Source: SG8-41 sp036555615
Lineage (GTDB): Bacteria > Pseudomonadota > Gammaproteobacteria > Burkholderiales > SG8-41
Assembly: GCA_036555615.1 (NCBI GenBank)
Contig: DATBKZ010000050.1
Location: 1 to 35,290, forward strand
Length of the DNA stretch: 35,290 nucleotides
Reading direction: 5' to 3'
Made by a program: the position numbers and the translations under genes. Shown in pieces: positions 16,963-25,163 of this stretch; positions within the stretch are counted from its first letter, which is position 1; each line of letters opens with the position of its first letter. The notes under the pieces were generated by a model, which saw only the letters and a program-made list of their open reading frames with translations, ran no database searches and was not told where the DNA came from.

Positions 16963-17403
16963 ATGTTCAAGAACATCCTGATACCGACCGACGGTTCGGA
17001 GTTGTCGCAAAGGGCGGTGCGCACGGCGGTTGCGCTCGCGAAGCTGCATGGGGCGCGCATCACCGGGATCCACGTGATTCCCGATTACCATCTGCTGATC
17101 GCGTATGAAGGCGCATTCGACCCCGTTACCGAGGAGCGCATCGAGGAAGAGGCCAAGGTGCGCGCGGAGAGCTATCTCGCCTTCGTGCGCAAGTGCGCGG
17201 AGGACGAGCGCGTGCCGTGCGACACCCTCTGCGAAACCAGCGATCATCCGTACGACGCGATCCTCAAGGCGGCGGATACGCGGCAGTGCGATCTCATCGT
17301 CATGACCTCCCATGGCCGCAAGGGACTCGCTGCCGTGCTGCTGGGCAGCGAAACGCGAAAGGTTCTCACCCACGCCAAGATCCCGATTCTGGTCGTGCGC
17401 TAG
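16963..17403 (+). CDS. Universal stress protein (UspA family)
   Basis: This is a 146-residue single-domain Usp. It opens with the family strand MFKNILIPTDGSELSQRAV. Its nucleotide-binding end reads SHGRKGLAAVLLGSETRKVL and closes with IPILVVR, matching the G-9x-G(S/T) part of the ATP-binding signature, with Thr in place of the first Gly. The frame is open much further upstream, but the ATG at 16963 follows a strong purine-rich ribosome site (GAGGAGGAGGAG) and gives the canonical N-terminus. A TTGACA -35-like box lies at 16882-16887 with only a weak -10 partner. The candidate small RNA begins about 120 bases downstream. Confidence 0.92.
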   Translation: MFKNILIPTDGSELSQRAVRTAVALAKLHGARITGIHVIPDYHLLIAYEGAFDPVTEERIEEEAKVRAESYLAFVRKCAEDERVPCDTLCETSDHPYDAILKAADTRQCDLIVMTSHGRKGLAAVLLGSETRKVLTHAKIPILVVR

Positions 17404-17489
17404 GATGGCACGGCTCTCATCATGTAATCTACTGATTTAAAGCAAAATTCGCAAAAGTCCATAATATGATGCAAGGCAGCAGTAAACGC

Positions 17490-17518
17490 TTGCATTAGAG
17501 CCGGATTTCTGCAAGAAT
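17490..17518 (+). promoter_or_regulatory. Candidate promoter of the small RNA
   Basis: TTGCAT (17490-17495) and AAGAAT (17513-17518) are separated by exactly 17 bp in a locally AT-rich stretch. Transcription would start near 17525, exactly where the first hairpin of the proposed RNA begins. Confidence 0.45.
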
Positions 17519-17524
17519 TTGATT

Positions 17525-17617
17525 GCGTCGCCACTGCACAGGTGGTGGCGCACTCCTCCAAAACCTCCTCCTTTGGTGGAACCTTAAGCGCAACCTTCAC
17601 AGGTTGCGCTTTTTTTT
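17525..17617 (+). ncRNA. Candidate anti-Shine-Dalgarno small RNA (cuckoo/CcsR-like architecture)
   Basis: About 93 nt lie between a plausible promoter and a strong terminator and fold by eye into three hairpins. Hairpin 1 (17525-17534 with 17542-17551) has 10 pairs and the loop TGCACAG. Hairpin 2 (17555-17562 with 17572-17579) has 7 of 8 pairs, and its 9-nt loop presents CCUCCUCC, the complement of a Shine-Dalgarno sequence. CUCCUCC (17553-17559) lies at its foot. The terminator is hairpin 3. Known CCUCCUCCC-loop RNAs (CcsR/cuckoo family) are stress-induced riboregulators in alphaproteobacteria, and the upstream gene here is a stress protein. No ORF of note overlaps. Function is inferred from structure alone. 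Confidence 0.6.
17586..17617 (+). terminator. Strong intrinsic terminator
   Basis: AAGCGCAACC (17586-17595) pairs perfectly with GGTTGCGCTT (17602-17611) across a TTCACA loop, and eight T residues run from 17610 to 17617. It is the best Rho-independent terminator in the window. It lies 183 bases beyond the Usp stop, which suggests it ends a separate short transcript. Confidence 0.92.
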
Positions 17618-18032
17618 GAGCCTCCGCCCCTGCGAATGTGTCGGCGCGCGAGCGTGCCCCGGTCCGCTCCAACCCGGTTGATGCGGCGCAACATGCAAGT
17701 GAGCCGAAGGGGGCTGGCACCCGACGGGACGAGTCTTCCCCGCACTCTTCTCGTTCGCCAACGGTGCATCAATTCTTGAGTGATCTGACAGCGCGCGCGA
17801 CGCGGGTCGACGTCTCTGCTTGCCGCTGATTTCGCGTCCATCGGCCGCTGGTTGCTCAACTCCAACCCGCGCGCCGGCCCGCGCTCCGCGACCGCTTGGG
17901 CGGTTTGTTATACTGACTGGCTCCAGTACCGTCTCGCGCGATCGCGCTTAGAGCCGCGGCAGGACTTGCGCCAAGCGATTGGGGCGCAGCGTTCTCCGGA
18001 CCACGGCGTGGGCGCCACCACGATGGCCGTTA
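17618..18032. other. Non-coding stretch upstream of sucC
   Basis: I see no credible gene in these ~415 bases; the short open frames lack family features and ribosome sites. An isolated -10-like TATACT lies at 17909-17914 without a good -35. The regulatory palindrome for sucC begins directly after this stretch. Confidence 0.6.
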
Positions 18033-18046
18033 TTGACTTCGGTCAA
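18033..18046 (+). promoter_or_regulatory. Fnr-like palindrome TTGAC-N4-GTCAA upstream of sucCD-fdhBA
   Basis: TTGACTTCGGTCAA is a perfect 5+5 bp inverted repeat with a 4-base spacer, 82 bases before the sucC start. Candidate -10 sequences TGTAAT (18065-18070) and TAGATT (18070-18075) follow. The latter places the palindrome centre about 42 bases before the start point, the class II activation geometry. It is copy 1 of three in the window. Confidence 0.75.
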
Positions 18047-18128
18047 GGCCGGCGCATAAACGGCTGTAATAGATTCGGGTTCACCCGCGAAGGGCGGCGC
18101 CGCGACAGCCGGAGAGCACGGGCCTGAA

Positions 18129-19295
<1,167 letters not shown>

Positions 19296-19374
19296 GGCGC
19301 GACAAGGGCCGGATTGCCCGCGAAACGGGCCCAAAAGTGAGCGGTCACTAACCAGGAAATTCCGGCTTGTTGCC

Positions 19375-20253
19375 ATGAGCATATTGATCGACAGGCACAC
19401 CCGCGTCATGACGCAGGGAATTACCGGCAAGACCGGCCAGTTCCACAGCAAGATGTGCAAGGAGTACGCCAACGGGAAGTACTGCTTCGTCGCCGGCGTG
19501 ACGCCGAAGAAGGGCGGGCAAAGCTTCGAAGGCATTCCGATTTTTGACTCGGTGCGGGAGGCGAAGGAAAAGACCGGCGCCTCGGTCTCGGTCATCTACG
19601 TGCCACCGGCATATGCGGCGGCGGCGATCGACGAGGGAGTCGATGCTGGGCTCGATCTCGTGATCTGCATTACCGAAGGCATACCGGTGCGCGACATGAT
19701 TCGCACCCGCTACCGCATGCAGGGGAAAAAGACGATTCTCATCGGCCCCAATTGTCCCGGCGTGATCACCCCCGACGAGATCAAGATCGGCATCATGCCG
19801 GGGCACATACACAGGAGCGGTCCGGTCGGCGTGGTCTCAAGATCGGGCACGCTGACCTACGAAGCGGTTGGGCAGCTTATGGAGGAGGGGCTCGGCCAGT
19901 CGAGCTGTGTCGGCATTGGCGGCGACCCGGTAAACGGCCTGAAGCACGTCGACGTGCTGAAGCTCTTCAACGACGACCCGCGGACCGAGGCGGTCGTGAT
20001 GGTGGGCGAGATCGGCGGCTCCGACGAAGAGGACGCGGCGCGGTGGGTCAAGGCGCACATGCGCAAGCCCGTTGTGGGGTTCATCGCGGGCGTGACGGCC
20101 CCGCCGGGAAAGAGGATGGGGCATGCCGGCGCTATCATTTCAGGCGGCCGGGGCACGGCGGCCGAAAAGCTCGCCGTCATGGAGGAGTGCGGGATCAAGG
20201 TGACCCGCAATCCGGCGGAGATGGGAAAGCTGCTGAAGTCGGTTCTGAAATAG
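19375..20253 (+). CDS. sucD: Succinyl-CoA synthetase alpha subunit, or malate-CoA ligase-like
   Basis: This CoA-binding and phospho-histidine subunit is 292 residues long. The start MSILIDRHTRVMTQGITGKT carries the CoA-binding GITGKTGQFH loop. GPNCPGVITPDE (124-135) and VVSRSGTLTYE follow, and the active His is His250 in KRMGHAGAIISGGRGTAAEK. The ATG at 19375 is chosen because it gives the conserved N-terminus; the frame itself opens further upstream inside sucC. There is a 79-bp gap after sucC and only 9 bp before fdhB, so the synthetase and formate dehydrogenase genes are probably co-transcribed. Confidence 0.9.
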   Translation: MSILIDRHTRVMTQGITGKTGQFHSKMCKEYANGKYCFVAGVTPKKGGQSFEGIPIFDSVREAKEKTGASVSVIYVPPAYAAAAIDEGVDAGLDLVICITEGIPVRDMIRTRYRMQGKKTILIGPNCPGVITPDEIKIGIMPGHIHRSGPVGVVSRSGTLTYEAVGQLMEEGLGQSSCVGIGGDPVNGLKHVDVLKLFNDDPRTEAVVMVGEIGGSDEEDAARWVKAHMRKPVVGFIAGVTAPPGKRMGHAGAIISGGRGTAAEKLAVMEECGIKVTRNPAEMGKLLKSVLK

Positions 20254-20262
20254 GCGCGTGCC

Positions 20263-21981
20263 ATGGCGGGCCCCGCGGCCCGTGATCGAGGAGGGCGGTT
20301 GGAAGGCGGTATCGTCAAGAAAAAGCGCGGCGGAGATGCCCGCGGCAAGCCCAAGGGTCGGCCCGTCGACCCAAAGGCGCTGGCCGAGGTCCAGGCGCTG
20401 CTGGGCGCCGCGCCGCGGAGGCGCGATCTGCTGATCGAGCACCTCCATAAGATCCAGGACCGCTACGGGCGCCTTTCCGCGCCGCACCTGGTGGCGCTGG
20501 CCCGGGAAATGAGTCTCGCCACGACCGAGGTCTACGAGGTCGCTACGTTCTACCACCACTTCGACGTCATCAAGGACGGCGAGACCGCGCCGCCTGCGCT
20601 CACGGTGCGCGTATGCGACTCGCTTTCCTGCGAGCTCGCGGGCGCGCCGGGCCTGATGGCGGATCTCAGGCGCGCGCTCGGTGCGGACGTGCGCGTCATT
20701 CCCGCGCCCTGCGTCGGACGGTGCGAGCAGGCGCCGGTTGCGGTCGTCGGGCAGAACCCGGTGGCGCAAGCGACCTTGCAGAAGGTGAAGCCGCTCGTCG
20801 CCGGCCGCAAGACGAGGTGCCCGGTCGCGAAGTATGTCGGCTACGCCGAATATCGGAGAAAAGGCGGCTACCGGATCGCCGCCGAATGCCTCGCGGGCAA
20901 GCGGGACCCGGAGGCGATCATGAAGACCCTGGAGGACTCGGCGCTGCGCGGGTTGGGCGGCGCGGGATTCCCCGCCGGGCGCAAGTGGCGGATCGTGCGG
21001 GCCGAGAAGGCGCCGCGGCTCCTCGCGATCAACATCGATGAAGGCGAGCCCGGCACGTTCAAGGACCGCTTCTATCTCGAGCGCGACCCGCACCGCTTCC
21101 TGGAGGGCGCGGTCATCGCGGCCTGGACGGTGCAGATCGCGCAGATCTACATCTATCTGCGCGACGAGTACGCGGGCTGCCGGGAAATCCTCGAGCGCGA
21201 GCTGGCCGCACTCCAGGCCGATCCGCCGTGCGCCCTGCCGCCGATTTTTCTCCGGCGCGGCGCGGGCGCCTACATCTGCGGCGAGGAGTCGGCGATGATC
21301 GAATCGATCGAGGGCAAGCGCGGCATGCCGCGGCTGCGCCCGCCCTACGTCGCGCAGGTGGGGCTCTTCGGCAATCCCACCCTCGAGCACAATATGGAGA
21401 CGCTGCACTGGGTGCGCGAGATTCTGGAAAAGGGCGCGAACTGGTTTGCCTCGCAGGGCCGGCACGGGCGCAAAGGGCTGCGCTCGTTTTCGGTTTCGGG
21501 GCGCGTAAGGAAGCCAGGGGTGCATCTCGCGCCGGCCGGCATCACGGTGAAGGAGCTGATCGACGAGTACTGCGGGGGCATGCTGCCCGGCCACCAGTTC
21601 TACGCCTACCTGCCGGGCGGCGCCTCGGGCGGCATTCTGCCCGCGTCGATGGGCGACATTCCGCTCGACTTCGATACCCTGAATCAGTACGGCTGCTTCA
21701 TCGGCTCGGCGGCCGTCATGATTCTCTCCGACCGCGACAAGGCGCGCGCCGCCGCGGCCAATGTCATGAAATTCTTCTCCGAGGAGTCCTGCGGCCAGTG
21801 CACGCCCTGCCGCGTCGGCACCGCCAAGGCGTTGAACCTCATGCAGGCCCCGCGCTGGGACGAGGGGCTGCTCGAGGAACTTTCGGGGGCGATGGCGGAC
21901 GCATCCATATGCGGCCTGGGTCAGGCGGCGCCAAACCCGATACGCTGCGTGGTGAAATACTTTCCTCAGGAAATCGAGTAG
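20263..21981 (+). CDS. fdhB: NAD-dependent formate dehydrogenase beta subunit, NuoE-NuoF fusion
   Basis: This 572-residue diaphorase subunit passes electrons from the formate-oxidising subunit to NAD+. Residues ~40-195 are a NuoE-like thioredoxin-fold domain whose [2Fe-2S] cysteines are in VCDSLSCELAG and PAPCVGRCEQAP. Residues ~200-560 are NuoF-like. They contain the glycine-rich FMN/NADH region (LRGLGGAGFPAGRKW, NIDEGEPGTFKDR, GAGAYICGEESAMIESIEGK) and the C-terminal [4Fe-4S] motif ESCGQCTPCRVG plus a distal Cys. This fused layout is that of Fdh1B of Methylorubrum-type tungsten/molybdenum FDH1. The basic first ~35 residues are not conserved. It is followed 28 bp later by the catalytic subunit. 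Confidence 0.92.
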   Translation: MAGPAARDRGGRLEGGIVKKKRGGDARGKPKGRPVDPKALAEVQALLGAAPRRRDLLIEHLHKIQDRYGRLSAPHLVALAREMSLATTEVYEVATFYHHFDVIKDGETAPPALTVRVCDSLSCELAGAPGLMADLRRALGADVRVIPAPCVGRCEQAPVAVVGQNPVAQATLQKVKPLVAGRKTRCPVAKYVGYAEYRRKGGYRIAAECLAGKRDPEAIMKTLEDSALRGLGGAGFPAGRKWRIVRAEKAPRLLAINIDEGEPGTFKDRFYLERDPHRFLEGAVIAAWTVQIAQIYIYLRDEYAGCREILERELAALQADPPCALPPIFLRRGAGAYICGEESAMIESIEGKRGMPRLRPPYVAQVGLFGNPTLEHNMETLHWVREILEKGANWFASQGRHGRKGLRSFSVSGRVRKPGVHLAPAGITVKELIDEYCGGMLPGHQFYAYLPGGASGGILPASMGDIPLDFDTLNQYGCFIGSAAVMILSDRDKARAAAANVMKFFSEESCGQCTPCRVGTAKALNLMQAPRWDEGLLEELSGAMADASICGLGQAAPNPIRCVVKYFPQEIE

Positions 21982-22009
21982 GCCGGGAACGAGAGACGAG
22001 GGCAAAGCG

Positions 22010-24820
22010 ATGACGGCGATGAGCAAGGAAGAGCACGCGGCGATGCCGGTCGAGTTCAAGCTGAACGGCCGGGACGTGGTCGCCCACGGGCACGAGACGA
22101 TCATCCAGGCCGCCCAGCGCCACGGCGTGGAGATACCGCACCTCTGCTACAAGGAGGGCCTGCGGCCGGACGGCAACTGCCGCGCGTGCGTGGTGGAAGT
22201 GAAGGGCGAGCGCGTGCTCGCCGCCTCGTGCTGCCGCAAGCCCACCAAGGGCATGGAGGTCACGACCGACAGCGCGCGGGCGCTCGCTTCGCAGAAGATG
22301 GTGCTGGAGCTGCTGCTCTCCGACATGCCGGGGGAGCGCCATACCCTGGCGTCGGAGCTCGACCTTTGGGCGGAGCGGCTCAAGGTCGGGAATCCCCGCT
22401 TCACGGGCCGCCACCAGCCCCGGGCCGACCTTTCGCACTACGGCATTGCGGTCAACCTCGATTCCTGCATCCAGTGCACGCGCTGCCTGCGCGCCTGCCG
22501 CGAGGAGCAGGTGAACGACGTCATCGGCTACGCGTTCCGCGGCGAGCATTCGAAGATCGTATTCGACCTCGACGACCCCATGGGGGAATCCACCTGCGTC
22601 GCGTGCGGGGAGTGCGTGCAGGCCTGCCCGACCGGCGCGCTGATGCCGGCGCGTGGCGTGGGCCTGGTCAAGCCCGACAAGCAGGTGCATTCGGTGTGCC
22701 CGTACTGCGGCGTCGGCTGCCAGCTCACCTACAACGTGAAGGACAACAAGATCCTCTACGTGGATGGTCGCGACGGTCCCTCCAATCACAAGCGGCTGTG
22801 CGTGAAGGGCCGCTATGGCTTCGACTACGTCCACCACCAGCAGCGGCTGACACGGCCGCTCATCCGCAAGCCCGGCGTGCCCAAGCATGCCGACTTCACG
22901 ATGGACCCGGCGAACCCGCTCGAGCATTTCCGGGAGGCGACCTGGGAGGAAGCGCTCGACCTCGCGGCGGGGAAGCTCAAGGCGATTCGCGACCAGCATG
23001 GCAAGCACGCGCTCGCTGGCTTCGGCTCGGCCAAGGGCACCAACGAGGAGGCGTACCTGTTCCAGAAGCTGGTGCGCACCGGCTTCGGTTCGAACAACGT
23101 GGACCATTGCACGCGGCTCTGCCACGCGTCGAGCGTCGCGGCGCTCATGGAAGGCATCAGCTCGGGCGCGGTATCGAACCAGGTGAACGACGTCGCGCAG
23201 GCCGAGGTGATCTTCCTGATCGGCGCGAACCCGGTGTCCAATCACCCGGTCGCCGCGACCTGGATCAAGAACGCCGCCAAGAATGGATCCAAGCTGATCT
23301 ACGCCGACCCGCGGCTCTCGGATCTCTCGCGCCACGCGCACATCATGCTGCAGTTCAAGCCCGACACGGACGTCGCGCTGCTGAACGCGATGATGCACAC
23401 CATCGTCCACGAGGGGCTCGTCAACGAGGACTTCATCAAGAGCCGCACCCTCGGCTACGAGGACCTGAAGAAGAACGTCGCCGGCTACAGCGCGGAGGCG
23501 ATGGCGCCAGTCTGCGGCATCCCCGCCGAGACCATCAAGGAAGTGGCGCGCCTCTACGCGAAGGCGAAGAGCGCGATCATCCTGTGGGGCATGGGCATCT
23601 CGCAGCACGTCCACGGCACCGACAACGCGCGCTGCCTGATCGCGCTCACCATGATCACGGGCCAGATCGGCAAGCCCGGGAGCGGGCTGCATCCGCTGCG
23701 CGGGCAGAATAACGTCCAGGGCGCCTCCGACTCGGGCCTGATTCCGATGGTGTTCCCGGACTACCAGCGCGTGGACAGCGCCGAGGCGCGGGCGCGCTTC
23801 GAGAAGCTGTGGGGCACGGCGCTCGATCCCAAGCCGGGGCTCACGGTGGTCGAGATCGTGCACGCCGTGCTCGACGGCAAGATCCGGGGCATGTACATCA
23901 TGGGCGAGAATCCCGCGATGTCGGACCCCGACGCGCACCACGCGCGCGAGGCGCTCGCGAAACTCGAGCACCTCGTCGTGCAGGAAATCTTCCTCACCGA
24001 GACCTGCTACTACGCCGACGTGATACTGCCCGCCACCGCGTGGCCCGAGAAAGTCGGCACCGTGACCAATACCGACCGCATGGTGCAGCTCGGCCGCAAG
24101 GCGCTGGAGCCGCCGGGCGCGGCGCGGGAGGATCTCTGGATCATCCAGGAGATCGCGCGGCGCATGGGGCTTGGCTGGAATTACGGCGGCCCCGCCGACG
24201 TCTTCAACGAGATGCGCAAGGGCATGAACTCGATCGCCGGCATCACCTGGCAGCGCCTCGAGGAGGAAAGCTGCGTAACCTACCCGTGCGAGAAGGAAGG
24301 CGATCCGGGCCAGCCGGTGGTATTCGTGGACAGGTTCCCGACGCCGACCGGACGCGCGAAGCTCGTGCCCGCCGACATCATTCCCGCGGCGGAGCGGCCC
24401 GACCGCGACTACCCGTTCGTGCTCATCACCGGGCGGCAGCTCGAGCACTGGCACACCGGCGCCATCACGCGCCGCGCGTCCGTGCTGGACGCGATCGAGC
24501 CCGAGCCGGTGGCATCGCTGCACCCGCTCGATCTCGACGCGATCGGCGCGAAGCCGGGCGACGTCATCACGGTCGAATCGCGGCGCGGCATCATCTCGCT
24601 CTACGCGCGCGCCGACGACGGCACGCCGCGCGGGGCGGTCTTCATCCCGTTCTGCTTCTACGAGGCGGCGGCGAACCTCCTCACCAACCCCGCGCTCGAC
24701 CCGTTCGGCAAGATCCCGGAGTTCAAGTACTGCGCGGTGAAGGTGATGCGCGGAGGGGAGCTGACGCCACGCACGAGCTTCGGCGGCGGCCAGGCCCTCG
24801 CCGAACTGGAGGGCACATAG
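22010..24820 (+). CDS. fdhA: NAD-dependent formate dehydrogenase catalytic (alpha) subunit, Mo/W-bis-MGD
   Basis: This 936-residue cytoplasmic enzyme oxidises formate to CO2. In order it carries four iron-sulfur modules. The first is a [2Fe-2S] NuoG-like domain (Cys46, 57, 60, 74/75). Next are two [4Fe-4S] ferredoxin clusters (Cys153/156/159/163 and 196/199/202/206). The last is the cluster of the molybdopterin domain (Cys230/233/237/264). The active-site pair is Cys371-His372 in NNVDHCTRLCHASSVAALME, where E. coli FdhF has Sec-His; the codon is TGC, so no selenocysteine is used. The C-terminal molybdopterin dinucleotide domain ends near residue 920. No FdhD-type sulfurtransferase or FdsD-like gene is in the window. 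Partner FdhB lies upstream. Whether Mo or W is bound cannot be seen. Confidence 0.95.
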   Translation: MTAMSKEEHAAMPVEFKLNGRDVVAHGHETIIQAAQRHGVEIPHLCYKEGLRPDGNCRACVVEVKGERVLAASCCRKPTKGMEVTTDSARALASQKMVLELLLSDMPGERHTLASELDLWAERLKVGNPRFTGRHQPRADLSHYGIAVNLDSCIQCTRCLRACREEQVNDVIGYAFRGEHSKIVFDLDDPMGESTCVACGECVQACPTGALMPARGVGLVKPDKQVHSVCPYCGVGCQLTYNVKDNKILYVDGRDGPSNHKRLCVKGRYGFDYVHHQQRLTRPLIRKPGVPKHADFTMDPANPLEHFREATWEEALDLAAGKLKAIRDQHGKHALAGFGSAKGTNEEAYLFQKLVRTGFGSNNVDHCTRLCHASSVAALMEGISSGAVSNQVNDVAQAEVIFLIGANPVSNHPVAATWIKNAAKNGSKLIYADPRLSDLSRHAHIMLQFKPDTDVALLNAMMHTIVHEGLVNEDFIKSRTLGYEDLKKNVAGYSAEAMAPVCGIPAETIKEVARLYAKAKSAIILWGMGISQHVHGTDNARCLIALTMITGQIGKPGSGLHPLRGQNNVQGASDSGLIPMVFPDYQRVDSAEARARFEKLWGTALDPKPGLTVVEIVHAVLDGKIRGMYIMGENPAMSDPDAHHAREALAKLEHLVVQEIFLTETCYYADVILPATAWPEKVGTVTNTDRMVQLGRKALEPPGAAREDLWIIQEIARRMGLGWNYGGPADVFNEMRKGMNSIAGITWQRLEEESCVTYPCEKEGDPGQPVVFVDRFPTPTGRAKLVPADIIPAAERPDRDYPFVLITGRQLEHWHTGAITRRASVLDAIEPEPVASLHPLDLDAIGAKPGDVITVESRRGIISLYARADDGTPRGAVFIPFCFYEAAANLLTNPALDPFGKIPEFKYCAVKVMRGGELTPRTSFGGGQALAELEGT

Positions 24821-24821
24821 C

Positions 24822-24984
24822 CGGGCGAACGAGAGCGGGTCCTGTCGGAACGGTCGGGGCCTGCTCCGATTCTTCGCGCGCATCTGGTCAATAGATTTGG
24901 CCGTCGTGATGTCTGGAGTCACTACCGGTACTCGAAGAATCGGATCAAACCCCGACCATTCCGCCACCCGTATTCGTTCGCCCG
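24822..24984. repeat. Long imperfect inverted repeat between fdhA and fhs
   Basis: The arm at 24822-24876 (55 nt) and the arm at 24933-24984 (52 nt) are inverted copies of each other with roughly 80 percent identity by eye. The innermost 31 bases differ at only about five positions. The spacer is 56 nt. Part of the left arm (24837-24856) is also complementary to 25115-25134, just ahead of the fhs ribosome site, and CCACCCG (24964-24970) can alternatively pair with CGGGTGG (24999-25005). The segment could be a small palindromic element or a folded leader with competing pairings. Confidence 0.75.
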
Positions 24985-25163
24985 TCGTATCGCGTGGGCG
25001 GGTGGCAGACTGCCTGGGATATGATTCGGGATTTTCCGGTACTGGTACTGACTCAAGAAAACGAGTTGTCCTGATCAATTGACCATGAGGGCAGGGAAGA
25101 TCCGGGGAAGATCACAACCGGTCTGACAGGACCCACCCACACCTAGAGGGAGAGGAAGAAGAA
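24985..25163 (+). promoter_or_regulatory. Rest of the fhs leader region
   Basis: Together with the inverted repeat this gives a 343-bp gap with no gene. It contains the palindrome GGCAG-A-CTGCC (25004-25014) and CCGGTACT at 25036-25043, which repeats 24925-24932. GACAGGACCC at 25125-25134 is the inverse of 24837-24846. A very purine-rich ribosome site (GAGGGAGAGGAAGAAG) ends 2 bases before the ATG. I see no clear sigma-70 promoter, so fhs may depend on fdhA read-through across the hairpin. Confidence 0.5.

Noticed and set aside
17618..18032. Small protein-coding genes in the gap before sucC
   Set aside because: The short frames lack ribosome sites and family motifs and show no codon bias distinct from the background.
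23120..23125. Selenocysteine at the formate dehydrogenase active site
   Set aside because: The codon is TGC (Cys), not an in-frame TGA, and no SECIS-like need arises.
21839..25078. 1079-codon minus-strand open frame across fdhA and the fhs leader
   Set aside because: It has no recognisable domain, and its low-complexity Arg/His/Asp/Leu composition mirrors the real fdhA frame.
24985..25163. Known tetrahydrofolate riboswitch ahead of fhs
   Set aside because: I could not match the folate riboswitch core; the region is reported only as a structured leader of unknown kind.
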